Below, piece by piece: positions 1 through 6,964 of a DNA stretch of 8,858 nt. The DNA is taken from contig CAJMRR010000082.1 in the NCBI GenBank assembly GCA_905215835.1, forward strand, positions 1-8,858, in the 5' to 3' direction. The notes under the pieces are model-generated. The model worked only from the letters and a program-made list of their open reading frames with translations, searched no databases and had not been told where the DNA came from. The DNA is from an uncultured bacterium. GTDB lineage: Bacteria; Actinomycetota; Coriobacteriia; Coriobacteriales; Coriobacteriaceae. Position numbers and translations under genes: made by a program. Numbering within the stretch: the stretch's first letter is position 1; each line of letters starts with the position of its first letter.

Positions 1-900
1 GAGCTTGCCCGCATGCTGCCGATCACTCGCACGGTGGTCGACGAGACGGTGCGCGAGAACCTGCAGCTCGAGGACGACCGCGATCTTGCAAGTCGCGAGA
101 ACCGTTTGGTGTCGATTGTGGCGACGGGGGAAAAGACCGTCATCTACGTCAATTCGCGCGACCAGTCCGTGGCGCTCGCCAAGACGTTGCGCAAGCGTGT
201 GCCCGATTGTGCAACCCATATCGCGTTCTATAACGCGGGGCTTGCGCGTTCCGATCGCCGTCGCGTGGAGGAAGCATTCCGAGACGGCAGCCTCAGCTGC
301 ATCGTCTCGACATCTGCCTTTGGCGAGGGCGTCAACCTGCCCGATATCCGCCATGTCGTGCTCTATCACATGCCGTTTGGCGGCATTGAGTTTAACCAGA
401 TGAGCGGCCGCGCCGGTCGCGATGGCCAGCCCGCCGTGATCCATCTGCTCTATTCGTCGCGCGACGCCCGCATTAACGAGCGCCTGCTCGACTGCTACGC
501 ACCCGAGCGCGACGAGCTCGTCACACTCTATCGCGCGCTGCAGACCATGTGGCGCTCCAACCGCGGCAAGACCGGGGATGATTCATTCTGCGCAAGCGAT
601 ATCGACATCGCGCAGATGTGCCTTGCAATTGACGCGCGCACGCCGGTCGACGAGCGCTCGGTGGAAAGCGGCCTAGGAATCTTCGAAGAGCTTGGTTTCT
701 GTCGCGTTTCGGGGTTTGACGACACCCGTCGCATCGCGATGGCCGAAAACCCCGGCCGCGTGCAATTGAGCAGGTCAATTCGCTATTTGGAGGGCTTGCG
801 CTCGCGCATGGAGTTCTCGGCTTTCCGGAGTTGGGCGCTCGATTCGTGCGCTTCTGATATGCTAGCCAAAGTTAACCGCCCGATCGTACCGCGGGCCTAG
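1..900 (+). CDS. SF2 helicase C-terminal part, RecQ-like (possibly C-terminal half of a RecJ-helicase fusion); 5' truncated
   Basis: The frame is open from base 1, so the gene begins left of the window; 299 residues plus the stop are present. The visible part is a second RecA-like helicase lobe. Motif IV is at residues 45-54 (KTVIYVNSRD) and a YNAGL segment with R/F spacing follows as in RecQ. Motif V is at about 103-112 (STSAFGEGVN) and motif VI at 133-142 (QMSGRAGRDG), with the arginine finger pair. The roughly 150 residues after motif VI are diverged and I see no RecQ zinc-binding cysteine set or HRDC domain. The rel gene starts 15 bases after the stop, so the two are probably cotranscribed. 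recJ commonly precedes relA in Gram-positive genomes, and RecJ proteins with a C-terminal helicase exist, so a RecJ fusion is a reasonable inference. The nuclease half is outside the window and cannot be confirmed. A stand-alone RecQ-type helicase is the alternative. Confidence 0.85.
   Translation, partial: ELARMLPITRTVVDETVRENLQLEDDRDLASRENRLVSIVATGEKTVIYVNSRDQSVALAKTLRKRVPDCATHIAFYNAGLARSDRRRVEEAFRDGSLSCIVSTSAFGEGVNLPDIRHVVLYHMPFGGIEFNQMSGRAGRDGQPAVIHLLYSSRDARINERLLDCYAPERDELVTLYRALQTMWRSNRGKTGDDSFCASDIDIAQMCLAIDARTPVDERSVESGLGIFEELGFCRVSGFDDTRRIAMAENPGRVQLSRSIRYLEGLRSRMEFSAFRSWALDSCASDMLAKVNRPIVPRA
855..863 (+). promoter_or_regulatory. Possible internal promoter for rel (extended -10)
   Basis: TGATATGCT near the end of the helicase gene fits an extended -10 (TG-N-TATGCT), with the ATG of rel about 50 bases downstream. 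No good -35 is seen at the normal distance; the nearest candidate, TTGGGC at 831-836, is 21 bases away. It would let rel be transcribed apart from the upstream gene. This is motif matching only. Confidence 0.3.
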
Positions 901-915
901 GGGAAGGGGACCTCG

Positions 916-3276
916 ATGGATGCCGCAGCCCGTACCGCCCATGATTCCACCCTCCAGCCGTTTTCGGAGATGGAGCACTATAAGCATGCCGATGAGCTGC
1001 CGCCCGAGATTATGGCGGACAGCTACGACAAGCTGGAGCGTCTGTGCCTCAAATATATGAATGAGGACGACTTTTCTAAGGTTGAGCAGGCCTACTGCTT
1101 TGCTGCCGAGAAGCATTGCAACCAAAAGCGGCGCTCGGGTGAGATGTACATCAACCATCCCGTCGAGGTGGCCATAATTCTGGCCGATCTCAAGATGGAC
1201 TGTGACGTGGTGTGCGCCGCGCTGCTGCACGATACCGTCGAGGATACCGAGACTTCGCTTGCCGATGTTTCCGGCCTGTTTGGCGATACGGTGGCCGAGC
1301 TCGTCGATGGCGTGACCAAGCTCACCAACATCGAAGTCGACAGCATGGACGAGAAGCAGGCGCTCACGCTGCGCAAGATGTTCCTTGCCATGTCCAAGGA
1401 CATTCGCGTCATCATCGTTAAGCTTGCCGACCGTCTGCACAACATGCGCACCCTTGCAGCCCTGCGTGAGGACCGTCGCCTGTTTAAGGCTCGCGAGACC
1501 ATGGACGTGTATGCGCCTCTGGCCGACCGTCTGGGCATGAGCTCCATTAAATGGGAGCTCGAGGACCTGTCCTTCTTCTACCTTGAGCCCGACGCCTACC
1601 AGCGCATCGCGCGCATGGTGGCTGAGTCGCGCGAGGTTCGCGAGCGCTATCTGGCCGAGACCATCAAGACGCTCACCGACGAGCTCAACCGCATTGGCCT
1701 GGAGGGCTTCCAGATCAACGGCCGCTCCAAGCACTATTGGTCCATCTACCAAAAGATGAAGCGCAAGGGCAAGGAATTCTCCGAGATCTACGATTTGGTG
1801 GCGCTGCGCGTTATTACCCATTCGGTGCGCGATTGCTACTCCACGCTCGGCGCAGTGCATACGCTGTGGCACCCCATGCCCGGTCGCTTTAAAGACTATA
1901 TCGCCATGCCCAAGGTCAATAACTACCAGTCGCTCCATACGACGGTTATCGGCCCCACGGCCCGCCCGCTCGAGATTCAGATTCGAACCTATGAGATGCA
2001 TGAGCAGGCCGAGTACGGCATTGCCGCCCACTGGCTATATAAGAAGTCGGGCGGATCGTCTGCTTCCAAGACCAATGACGCTCAACGTTTGGACGACCAG
2101 ATCAACTGGCTCAAGCATTCGCTCGATTGGGCTGCGTCTGATGAGATCACCGACGCCAAGGAATACCTGCATTCGCTGAAGGTCGACCTCTTCGATCAGG
2201 AGATCTTCGTCTTTACGCCCAAGGGCGAGGTCATGGCGCTTCGTGCCGGCTCCACGCCGCTCGACTTTGCCTATGCCGTTCACACCGAGGTGGGAAACCA
2301 CTGCGTCGGCGCTAAGATCAACGGTGCTGTGGCCCCGCTCACGCACGAGATCAAGACGGGCGACCGCGTTGAAATCCTGACTAACAAGAGTTCCAAACCG
2401 TCGCGTGATTGGCTCAAGATCGTCAAGACGCCTTCGGCCAAGTCCAAGATCCGTCGCTACTTTGCCGCCGCGACTAAGGACGACGACGCTGCCGCCGGCC
2501 GCGATATGCTGGCCAAGGACCTGCGCAAGCGCGGGTATGGCATCTCCACGCCGCGCTCCACGCGTGCGCTCAACGCCGTGGCGGAGCAGTTTAACTTCAA
2601 GCAGCTCGAGGACCTGTTTGCCGCCGTCGGCGCCGGCAAGGTTGCCCCGCGCGCTGTGGGTAATAAGGTCGAGCAAATCTTGGACCCCAAGCCCGAGGAA
2701 CAGCTCACCAAGGCCGAGGCTATCGCCGAGGTCGTGAAACAGCCGGCCCGCGGCTCCAACCGCAAGCCGCAAAAGCGTGGCAAGAGCGCAAGTAACGGCA
2801 TTATCGTTAAGGGCGAGAGCAACAGTGGCCTGCTGGTCCGTCTGGCTCATTGCTGCAACCCCGTGACGGGCGACGATATCGTCGGCTTCATCACGCGTGG
2901 CCGAGGTGTCTCGGTGCATCGCGCCAACTGCCCCAACGTCAAGGGCCTCATGGAGCACCCCGAGCGCATGATTGACGTAGAGTGGGATGGTGCTGCCGAC
3001 ACTCTCTTCCAGGTCGAGATCGTGGTCGAGTGCCTGGACCGCATGGGCCTGCTCAAGGACGTCACCATTGCCATTGGCGATGCAGGCGGCAATATCCTTT
3101 CCGCCGCCACCTCGACCAACCGCGAGGGTATTGCGACCCTGCGCTTTATGGTCGAGATTTCGGATGCGAGCGGCCTGGATCCGCTGCTGGCTTCCATCAG
3201 CAGTGTCGATTCGGTCTACGACGCTCGCCGTCTTATGCCCGGCGAAGGCGGAGCTCAGCTCAAGCGCCGTGTGTAG
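916..3276 (+). CDS. rel: Bifunctional (p)ppGpp synthetase/hydrolase, RelA/SpoT (Rel) family
   Basis: Makes pppGpp/ppGpp from ATP and GTP/GDP in response to starved ribosomes and also hydrolyses it; the central enzyme of the stringent response. At 786 residues it is slightly longer than typical Rel (about 720-750). The N-terminal HD hydrolase domain keeps its metal and catalytic residues: H81 in NHPVEVA, H105-D106 in HDTVED, and D172 and N176 in KLADRLHN. The synthetase domain has D293 (IYDLVALR), R324-D327 (RFKD, the motif of bifunctional enzymes rather than the EXDD of RelA-only synthetases) and E353 in EIQIRT. A TGS domain lies at about 428-490. A zinc-finger-like segment has C646, C647, H668 and C672, and an ACT domain covers about 700-775. 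The linker at about 605-632 is basic and variable. The start at 916 is preceded by an AGGGGA-type ribosome site, 15 bases after the helicase stop. Both activities are predicted intact. Confidence 0.97.
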   Translation: MDAAARTAHDSTLQPFSEMEHYKHADELPPEIMADSYDKLERLCLKYMNEDDFSKVEQAYCFAAEKHCNQKRRSGEMYINHPVEVAIILADLKMDCDVVCAALLHDTVEDTETSLADVSGLFGDTVAELVDGVTKLTNIEVDSMDEKQALTLRKMFLAMSKDIRVIIVKLADRLHNMRTLAALREDRRLFKARETMDVYAPLADRLGMSSIKWELEDLSFFYLEPDAYQRIARMVAESREVRERYLAETIKTLTDELNRIGLEGFQINGRSKHYWSIYQKMKRKGKEFSEIYDLVALRVITHSVRDCYSTLGAVHTLWHPMPGRFKDYIAMPKVNNYQSLHTTVIGPTARPLEIQIRTYEMHEQAEYGIAAHWLYKKSGGSSASKTNDAQRLDDQINWLKHSLDWAASDEITDAKEYLHSLKVDLFDQEIFVFTPKGEVMALRAGSTPLDFAYAVHTEVGNHCVGAKINGAVAPLTHEIKTGDRVEILTNKSSKPSRDWLKIVKTPSAKSKIRRYFAAATKDDDAAAGRDMLAKDLRKRGYGISTPRSTRALNAVAEQFNFKQLEDLFAAVGAGKVAPRAVGNKVEQILDPKPEEQLTKAEAIAEVVKQPARGSNRKPQKRGKSASNGIIVKGESNSGLLVRLAHCCNPVTGDDIVGFITRGRGVSVHRANCPNVKGLMEHPERMIDVEWDGAADTLFQVEIVVECLDRMGLLKDVTIAIGDAGGNILSAATSTNREGIATLRFMVEISDASGLDPLLASISSVDSVYDARRLMPGEGGAQLKRRV

Positions 3277-3310
3277 GTGCGAGAGCCTCTCAGCATCATA
3301 GATATTGGTT

Positions 3311-3342
3311 ACGTTCGAGGCATCGTTTGGTGCCTCGAACGT
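3311..3342 (+). terminator. 12-bp perfect hairpin between rel and the MBL gene (possible terminator or attenuator)
   Basis: ACGTTCGAGGCA at 3311-3322 and its exact reverse complement at 3331-3342 enclose the 8-base loop TCGTTTGG. Only ATTTTAG follows, so the U-tract is weak for an intrinsic terminator. The arm ends 8 bases before the Shine-Dalgarno of the next gene. It may partly terminate rel transcription, protect the rel mRNA 3' end or shape access to the next start. The symmetry is certain; the function is inferred. Confidence 0.5.
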
Positions 3343-3350
3343 ATTTTAGA

Positions 3351-3357
3351 AGGAGGG
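3351..3357 (+). promoter_or_regulatory. Ribosome binding site deciding the MBL gene start
   Basis: AGGAGGG lies one base before the ATG at 3359 but seven bases before the in-frame ATG at 3365. The latter is a normal spacing, so translation most likely begins at 3365. Confidence 0.75.
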
Positions 3358-3364
3358 CATGCGC

Positions 3365-4048
3365 ATGGACGATATGACTTTGGACCTGACACCCCGAGGT
3401 GCGGCTTCGATTGAGGCACTCGTTAACGGCCCGATTCAGACCAACAGTTACGCCGTGATTTCGAATGACGAGTGCTTAATCGTCGATCCGGCATGGGAGG
3501 GCGAGCGTCTTGTGGAGCATATCCGCACCGCGCATCCCGAGGTGCGCGTACTCGGCTCTGTCTGCACGCACGGTCATGCCGACCATGTTGGCGGGGTTGC
3601 CGGGGTTCGAGCTGTCGTTGGCGACAGTGCACTATATGAGTTGTGCGCTAAGGACGTGACGGTACCTCGCGCAAATATCGAGGAGCAGCGTGTCATGTGG
3701 GGTATCGAGACGCCCGATCCGGGTGAGCCGACGCGTTTGCTTGCCGAGGGCGATACAATCGAGGTGGGCGACGTCTGCCTGCAGGTGATCGAGACGCCGG
3801 GGCATACGCCGGGCGGCATCGTCCTGTTCGCCGCGACCGAGCAGGGGAACATCGCCTTTGTGGGCGACACGCTTTTCCCGGGCAGCCACGGTCGTACCGA
3901 TCTTTCCGGCGGTGACGAGGCGGCGATTATGCGCTCGCTCTCCAAACTTGCCAAGACGCTTCCGCCCGATACCGTTTGCTTGACGGGCCATGGCGATTCG
4001 ACCACGATGGCGCGCGAACTTATGCAGAACCCGTTTATGCAGATGTAG
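3365..4048 (+). CDS. Metallo-beta-lactamase-fold hydrolase, glyoxalase II / YcbL-like
   Basis: A 227-residue cytosolic zinc hydrolase with no signal peptide. All metal ligands of the glyoxalase II-like branch are present: H69, H71, D73 and H74 (THGHADHVGG), H147 (TPGHTPGG), D168 (GDTLFPGSHGRTDL) and H209 (TGHGDSTT). The family hydrolyses thioesters such as S-lactoylglutathione, but YcbL-type members are small and lack the long C-terminal substrate domain of true glyoxalase II. Their physiological substrate is often unknown, and this lineage may not make glutathione. MBL hydrolases of this type often sit next to relA (and dtd) in Gram-positive genomes; here the gap is 88 bases and holds a strong hairpin. 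The ATG at 3365 is preferred over 3359 on ribosome-site spacing. A detoxifying thioesterase role is inferred, not shown. Confidence 0.92.
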   Translation: MDDMTLDLTPRGAASIEALVNGPIQTNSYAVISNDECLIVDPAWEGERLVEHIRTAHPEVRVLGSVCTHGHADHVGGVAGVRAVVGDSALYELCAKDVTVPRANIEEQRVMWGIETPDPGEPTRLLAEGDTIEVGDVCLQVIETPGHTPGGIVLFAATEQGNIAFVGDTLFPGSHGRTDLSGGDEAAIMRSLSKLAKTLPPDTVCLTGHGDSTTMARELMQNPFMQM

Positions 4049-4129
4049 GCTCGAAGCCGTCTTTCGAACCACGAGGACCGCTCAATCGTCAAGCTATTTT
4101 CCCCAGTGGGTCGATTCTGTGGGGCAAAC

Positions 4130-4144
4130 GGTCAAAATTTGTCC
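4130..4144. promoter_or_regulatory. Imperfect palindrome upstream of fba, possible operator
   Basis: GGTCAAAATTTGTCC is symmetric around its central A apart from one T/T mismatch. It lies about 50 bases upstream of the candidate fba -10, where an activator or repressor could bind. No regulator family is recognised from it. Confidence 0.25.
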
Positions 4145-4174
4145 AATCGGATGGTATTCGTGAACAAACGAACG

Positions 4175-4202
4175 TTTATGCTCGGGTATGTCGTGGTAAA
4201 AT
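4175..4202 (+). promoter_or_regulatory. Candidate fba promoter
   Basis: A good -10 hexamer, TAAAAT at 4197-4202, lies 40 bases before the fba start codon. The best -35 is weak: TTTATG at 4175-4180, with a 16-base spacer. Transcription would begin near 4209 and give a leader of about 33 bases. The 193-base gap from the MBL gene, with no coding signal in it, supports an independent promoter. Confidence 0.45.
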
Positions 4203-4241
4203 CTCAGACGTTATCGGAGCAACCTTACAGGAGGTTTCTTT

Positions 4242-5108
4242 ATGCTCGTCAACGCAGCAGACATGCTCAAGAAGGCCGAGGCCGGCAAGTACGGTCTCGG
4301 TGCCTTCAACACCAACAACCTCGAGTGGACCCTGGCTATTCTCCAGGCCGCCGAGGAGGCCAAGTCTCCGCTGATCCTTCAGTGCACCGCTGGTGCCGCT
4401 AAGTGGATGGGCGGTTTCAAGGTCTGCGCCGACATGGTCAAGGCTGCCGTCGAGGCCACGGGCGTTACCGTTCCCGTCGCCCTTCACCTCGATCACGGTT
4501 CTTACGAGGACTGCTTCAAGTGCATCGAGGCCGGCTTCACGTCCATCATGTATGACGGCTCTCACGAGGAGACCTTCCAGCTTAACCTCGACCGCACCAA
4601 GGAGCTCGTTGAGCTTGCCCACTCCAAGGGCATGTCCATCGAGGCCGAGGTCGGCGGCATCGGCGGCACCGAGGACGGCGTGACCTCCAGCGGCGAGCTC
4701 GCTGATCCTGCTGAGTGCAAGCAGATTGCTGACCTGGGCGTCGACTTCCTCGCCTGCGGTATCGGCAACATCCACGGCGTGTACCCTGCCGACTGGGCTG
4801 GCCTTTCCTTCGAGCGCCTGGGCGAGATCAAGGCTCAGACCGGCGACCTGCCCCTCGTCCTGCACGGTGGCACCGGCATCCCCGAGGATCAGATCAAGAA
4901 GGCCATCTCCCTGGGTATCTCCAAGATCAACGTCAACACCGATCTGCAGCTCGTCTTTGCCAAGGGCGTTCGCGAGTACATCGAGGCTGGCAAGGATCAG
5001 CAGGGCAAGGGCTTTGACCCCCGCAAGCTCCTCAAGCCTGGTCGCGACAACATCGTTGCCCGCACCAAGGAGCTCATGGAGGAGTTTGGCTCCGTCAACA
5101 AGGCGTAA
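4242..5108 (+). CDS. fba: Class II fructose-1,6-bisphosphate aldolase
   Basis: Zinc-dependent aldolase that interconverts fructose-1,6-bisphosphate with dihydroxyacetone phosphate and glyceraldehyde-3-phosphate in glycolysis and gluconeogenesis. It is 288 residues long, the size of the shorter Bacillus-type class II enzymes. Catalytic and metal residues are all visible: D84 and H85 in HLDHGSYED, E136 in EAEVGG, H178 in GNIHGVY and H208 in LHGGTG, followed by the phosphate-binding NVNTD segment at about 230-234. The closely related tagatose-bisphosphate aldolases share these motifs, so that substrate cannot be excluded, but a strongly expressed stand-alone gene favours the glycolytic enzyme. 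AGGAGG at 4229-4234 sits seven bases before the ATG. Codon use is extremely biased (CTC, AAG, GAG, GCC, ATC), as expected for a highly expressed enzyme and unlike the next gene downstream. Confidence 0.95.
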   Translation: MLVNAADMLKKAEAGKYGLGAFNTNNLEWTLAILQAAEEAKSPLILQCTAGAAKWMGGFKVCADMVKAAVEATGVTVPVALHLDHGSYEDCFKCIEAGFTSIMYDGSHEETFQLNLDRTKELVELAHSKGMSIEAEVGGIGGTEDGVTSSGELADPAECKQIADLGVDFLACGIGNIHGVYPADWAGLSFERLGEIKAQTGDLPLVLHGGTGIPEDQIKKAISLGISKINVNTDLQLVFAKGVREYIEAGKDQQGKGFDPRKLLKPGRDNIVARTKELMEEFGSVNKA

Positions 5109-5128
5109 GCGTCGCTAAACTTCCCGTC

Positions 5129-5220
5129 GGAAGCCCCGTCCCCCTACACTGTTTCCTTTGCGCTCACCTGGCTTCGCCAGAAGTCGCGCCAAGGAAACAG
5201 TTCCGGGGGACGGGGCTTCC
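5129..5220. repeat. 92-bp nested palindrome downstream of fba (REP/MITE-like; may act as terminator)
   Basis: The outer arms are perfect 16-mers: GGAAGCCCCGTCCCCC at 5129-5144 and its reverse complement at 5205-5220. Inside a 3x3 mismatch lies a second perfect arm pair, ACTGTTTCCTT at 5148-5158 with 5191-5201. Then comes GCGC at 5160-5163 with 5186-5189. At the apex is a small hairpin, CTGGC/GCCAG at 5168-5172 and 5176-5180. In total about 36 base pairs form one long stem. It starts 20 bases after the fba stop and could end transcription from either side, although there is no long T-run directly after it. Size, symmetry and intergenic position resemble a REP- or MITE-type repeat; copy number cannot be judged from one window. 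Confidence 0.8.
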
Positions 5221-5295
5221 TTCGTTTAACGCCGCAGGGTTACTGGGCTGAATTCTTTTTTTGACTACCGTTCGGCGGTGTTGATGGCTCCCTTG

Positions 5296-5324
5296 TTGGG
5301 GCTTTCTTTTTATCTCGCTACAAT
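5296..5324 (+). promoter_or_regulatory. Candidate promoter of the transglutaminase-like gene
   Basis: TTGGGG at 5296-5301 and TACAAT at 5319-5324 are separated by 17 bases. Transcription would begin near 5331, before the start codon chosen at 5359 and after the alternative in-frame starts at 5278-5284 and 5323. This is motif matching, strengthened by the agreement with the ribosome site. Confidence 0.55.
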
Positions 5325-5348
5325 GGACTTCAAGCGTTCTAATGACTT

Positions 5349-5352
5349 GGAG
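5349..5352 (+). promoter_or_regulatory. Ribosome binding site supporting the start at 5359
   Basis: GGAG, six bases before the ATG at 5359, is the only convincing Shine-Dalgarno among the possible in-frame starts. GTG 5278, TTG 5281, ATG 5284 and ATG 5323 have none. Confidence 0.6.
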
Positions 5353-5358
5353 TTTGGT

Positions 5359-6792
5359 ATGGCTGTTGTTAATGTGTTGCCTTCGGATGGGAAGGTTATT
5401 GACGAGGGTCCTGTTGGTTGCTCTGTTGATGTTTGCTGCGATGACTTTCGCCATCTCGATATTGGGCTACCGCCTGAGATTCTTCGTCTTAAGGATGCCG
5501 GGTATTTGACGCAGGCTGTTGCCGCCTGCGATCGCCTTTTGGAGCAGAACCCTGAGCCTTCGCTGGCTGCCTGCGTTCGTGCCGAGCGGTATCGCATGCT
5601 TGAGACGCCGCTTCATTTTTCGGTGTCGCGCGATCGAGCTATTGCGATGATCCGCGAGGAGTGGCCTGGGTTTACCGAGGAGCAGTTTGACGATCTGATT
5701 GACCGTAAGCGTATTGACTGGCGCTTTATCGATGGCGAGCTGTTCGTTCTCGACAACTTCCTCGATTCGCTTCGCGTATATCCCAAAGAGGTTCCCGGCA
5801 TGCGTCCCGATCCTACGGACGGAATTGCACTGCGCAACGAGATGCTCAAGGAGATGGAGTCACAAAACGGATTGACTCGCGTTATTACGCTTAAGGCGTC
5901 CTTGTTTGTCCCCGGCGCTCTAGAGGGGGAGACCGTTCGCGCTTGGCTTCCCGTAGCCGCCACCTGCCGCCAACAGTCTCAGGTCGAGATTCTCGACATG
6001 ACGCCGGAGGGTGCTGTTGCTCCCGCGAACGCTTCGGCGCGTACCGCCTCGTGGTCTTCTTCGAGTGAGCGCTCATTCTCGGTGACTTATCGCTATCAAA
6101 TCAATGCCGCTTATCGCGATATTTATGGGGGTGCGCTTCCGTCGCATCCGTGTATGGACGCGCCGTTGCCCGAAGATATTTCTGAGGACCGTCCGCACAT
6201 TGCATTCACGCCGTATCTGCAGCAGCTGACGGCCGGTGTTGTTGACGGACTCGAGGATCCGCTCGATCGCGCTCGTGCTATCTATGATTATCTGACGCAA
6301 CATATCGACTATCGCTATCAGCCGCCGTACTTGCTTTTGGGATCTATTGCCGATGACTGCGCGCATTCGCTCCGCGGCGATTGCGGAGTTATGGCGCTCA
6401 CGTTTATCACCATGTGCCGTATCGCGGGCGTGCCTGCCCGTTGGCAGAGCGGCCTGTACGTTGCGCCCGATTCGGTGGGGTCGCACGACTGGGCAGAGTT
6501 CTATACGCCGCAGACCGGTTGGCTCAACGCCGACGTGTCATTTGGATCTTCTGCTCGCAGGATGGGGGAGGAGTGGCGCCGCCGTCACTACTTTGGCAAT
6601 CTCGACCCGTGGCGTATGGTGGCCAACAATCGATTCCAGGCAGAGTTTGAGCCCTCTTTCGACGGCATGCGCGAGGACCCTTACGATAACCAGATGGGTG
6701 AGGCTTCGGTCGACGGTCGCGGATGCCGTCAGCGCGAGATGCTCCGCACAGTCGAACTCATCGAAATGCTCGAAGTTCCATTTTCGGACTAA
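5359..6792 (+). CDS. Transglutaminase-like (papain-fold) domain protein, function unknown
   Basis: A 477-residue protein with no signal peptide or membrane segment from this start, so probably cytoplasmic. Residues 30-165 look helical, with an acidic segment around FTEEQFDDLIDRKRIDWRFIDGE. Residues 175-265 resemble a beta-rich region. The transglutaminase core spans about 300-400 and keeps the catalytic triad: C342 in RGDCGVMA, H376 in SHDWAEF and D392 in NADVSFG. The conserved tail has DPWRMVANN and a GEASVDG segment. Papain-fold proteins of this kind may be proteases, cross-linkers or amidases; nothing here fixes the substrate. The frame is also open from a GTG at 5278 (504 residues), but a promoter and a Shine-Dalgarno favour 5359. 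Codon use is much richer in T-ending codons (CTT, GTT, TTT, CGT) than in fba or the ribosomal genes, as expected for low expression or a different origin. Confidence 0.85.
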   Translation: MAVVNVLPSDGKVIDEGPVGCSVDVCCDDFRHLDIGLPPEILRLKDAGYLTQAVAACDRLLEQNPEPSLAACVRAERYRMLETPLHFSVSRDRAIAMIREEWPGFTEEQFDDLIDRKRIDWRFIDGELFVLDNFLDSLRVYPKEVPGMRPDPTDGIALRNEMLKEMESQNGLTRVITLKASLFVPGALEGETVRAWLPVAATCRQQSQVEILDMTPEGAVAPANASARTASWSSSSERSFSVTYRYQINAAYRDIYGGALPSHPCMDAPLPEDISEDRPHIAFTPYLQQLTAGVVDGLEDPLDRARAIYDYLTQHIDYRYQPPYLLLGSIADDCAHSLRGDCGVMALTFITMCRIAGVPARWQSGLYVAPDSVGSHDWAEFYTPQTGWLNADVSFGSSARRMGEEWRRRHYFGNLDPWRMVANNRFQAEFEPSFDGMREDPYDNQMGEASVDGRGCRQREMLRTVELIEMLEVPFSD

Positions 6793-6809
6793 TCGGTAGA
6801 AAGCTGTGA

Positions 6810-6815
6810 TAAACT
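6810..6815 (+). promoter_or_regulatory. Possible tRNA-Leu promoter -10
   Basis: TAAACT, within TGTGATAAACT, lies 16 bases before the mature tRNA 5' end, a usual distance. No clear -35 is visible; TTCGGA at 6783-6788 is too far upstream. Tentative. Confidence 0.3.
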
Positions 6816-6831
6816 AACTCACGCATTACGT

Positions 6832-6918
6832 GCCCGAGTGGCGGAATTGGCAGACGCAGTGGACTCAAAATCCACCGTTGGCAACAACGTGCGAGTTCGA
6901 GTCTCGCCTCGGGCACCA
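6832..6918 (+). tRNA. tRNA-Leu (anticodon CAA), CCA encoded
   Basis: A full class II cloverleaf can be drawn. The acceptor stem is GCCCGAG (6832-6838) with CTCGGGC (6908-6914), and the D-stem is GCG/CGC. The anticodon stem GTGGA/TCCAC (6859-6863, 6871-6875) holds the loop CTCAAAA, with CAA at 6866-6868. The long variable arm is CGTTG/CAACG (6876-6889). The T-arm is GCGAG/CTCGC around TTCGAGT. Discriminator A6915 is followed by CCA at 6916-6918. The long variable arm and A73 fit leucine; CAA reads UUG codons. All stems are fully paired, so the gene appears functional. Its 3' 23 bases recur at 7080-7102. Confidence 0.97.
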
Positions 6919-6964
6919 TACATGCAAGTGAGCGTTCAAGGGGGTTGCGGCCCCCTTTTTCGTG
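6896..6964 (+). repeat. 69-bp direct repeat, copy 1 (tRNA-Leu 3' end plus terminator)
   Basis: This copy runs from the first base of the T-loop through CCA and the downstream terminator to CGTG. It matches 7080-7148 at 68 of 69 positions; the one difference is G6932 against A7116. The offset is exactly 184 bases. Confidence 0.95.
6938..6960 (+). terminator. Intrinsic terminator of tRNA-Leu
   Basis: AAGGGGG and CCCCCTT pair around the loop TTGCGG and are followed by a run of five T. It starts 20 bases after the tRNA CCA. Confidence 0.9.

Noticed and set aside
862..2031. Open frame of 389 codons on the minus strand inside rel
   Set aside because: It lies opposite a clearly functional gene in GC-rich DNA, has no family motifs or ribosome site, and is explained by codon-bias mirroring.
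2035..2958. Open frame of 307 codons on the minus strand inside rel
   Set aside because: Same reason: it is antisense to the TGS and linker region, with leucine/valine/glycine-rich low-complexity character and no recognisable domain.
4176..4865. Minus-strand frame of 229 codons over fba
   Set aside because: A shadow of the strongly biased fba codons; no promoter, ribosome site or motif.
5278..5358. N-terminal extension of the transglutaminase-like protein (hydrophobic MLMAPLLGLSFYLA) as a signal peptide
   Set aside because: There is no Shine-Dalgarno at 5278-5284, the segment is short for a membrane anchor, and a good -35/-10 pair falls inside it.
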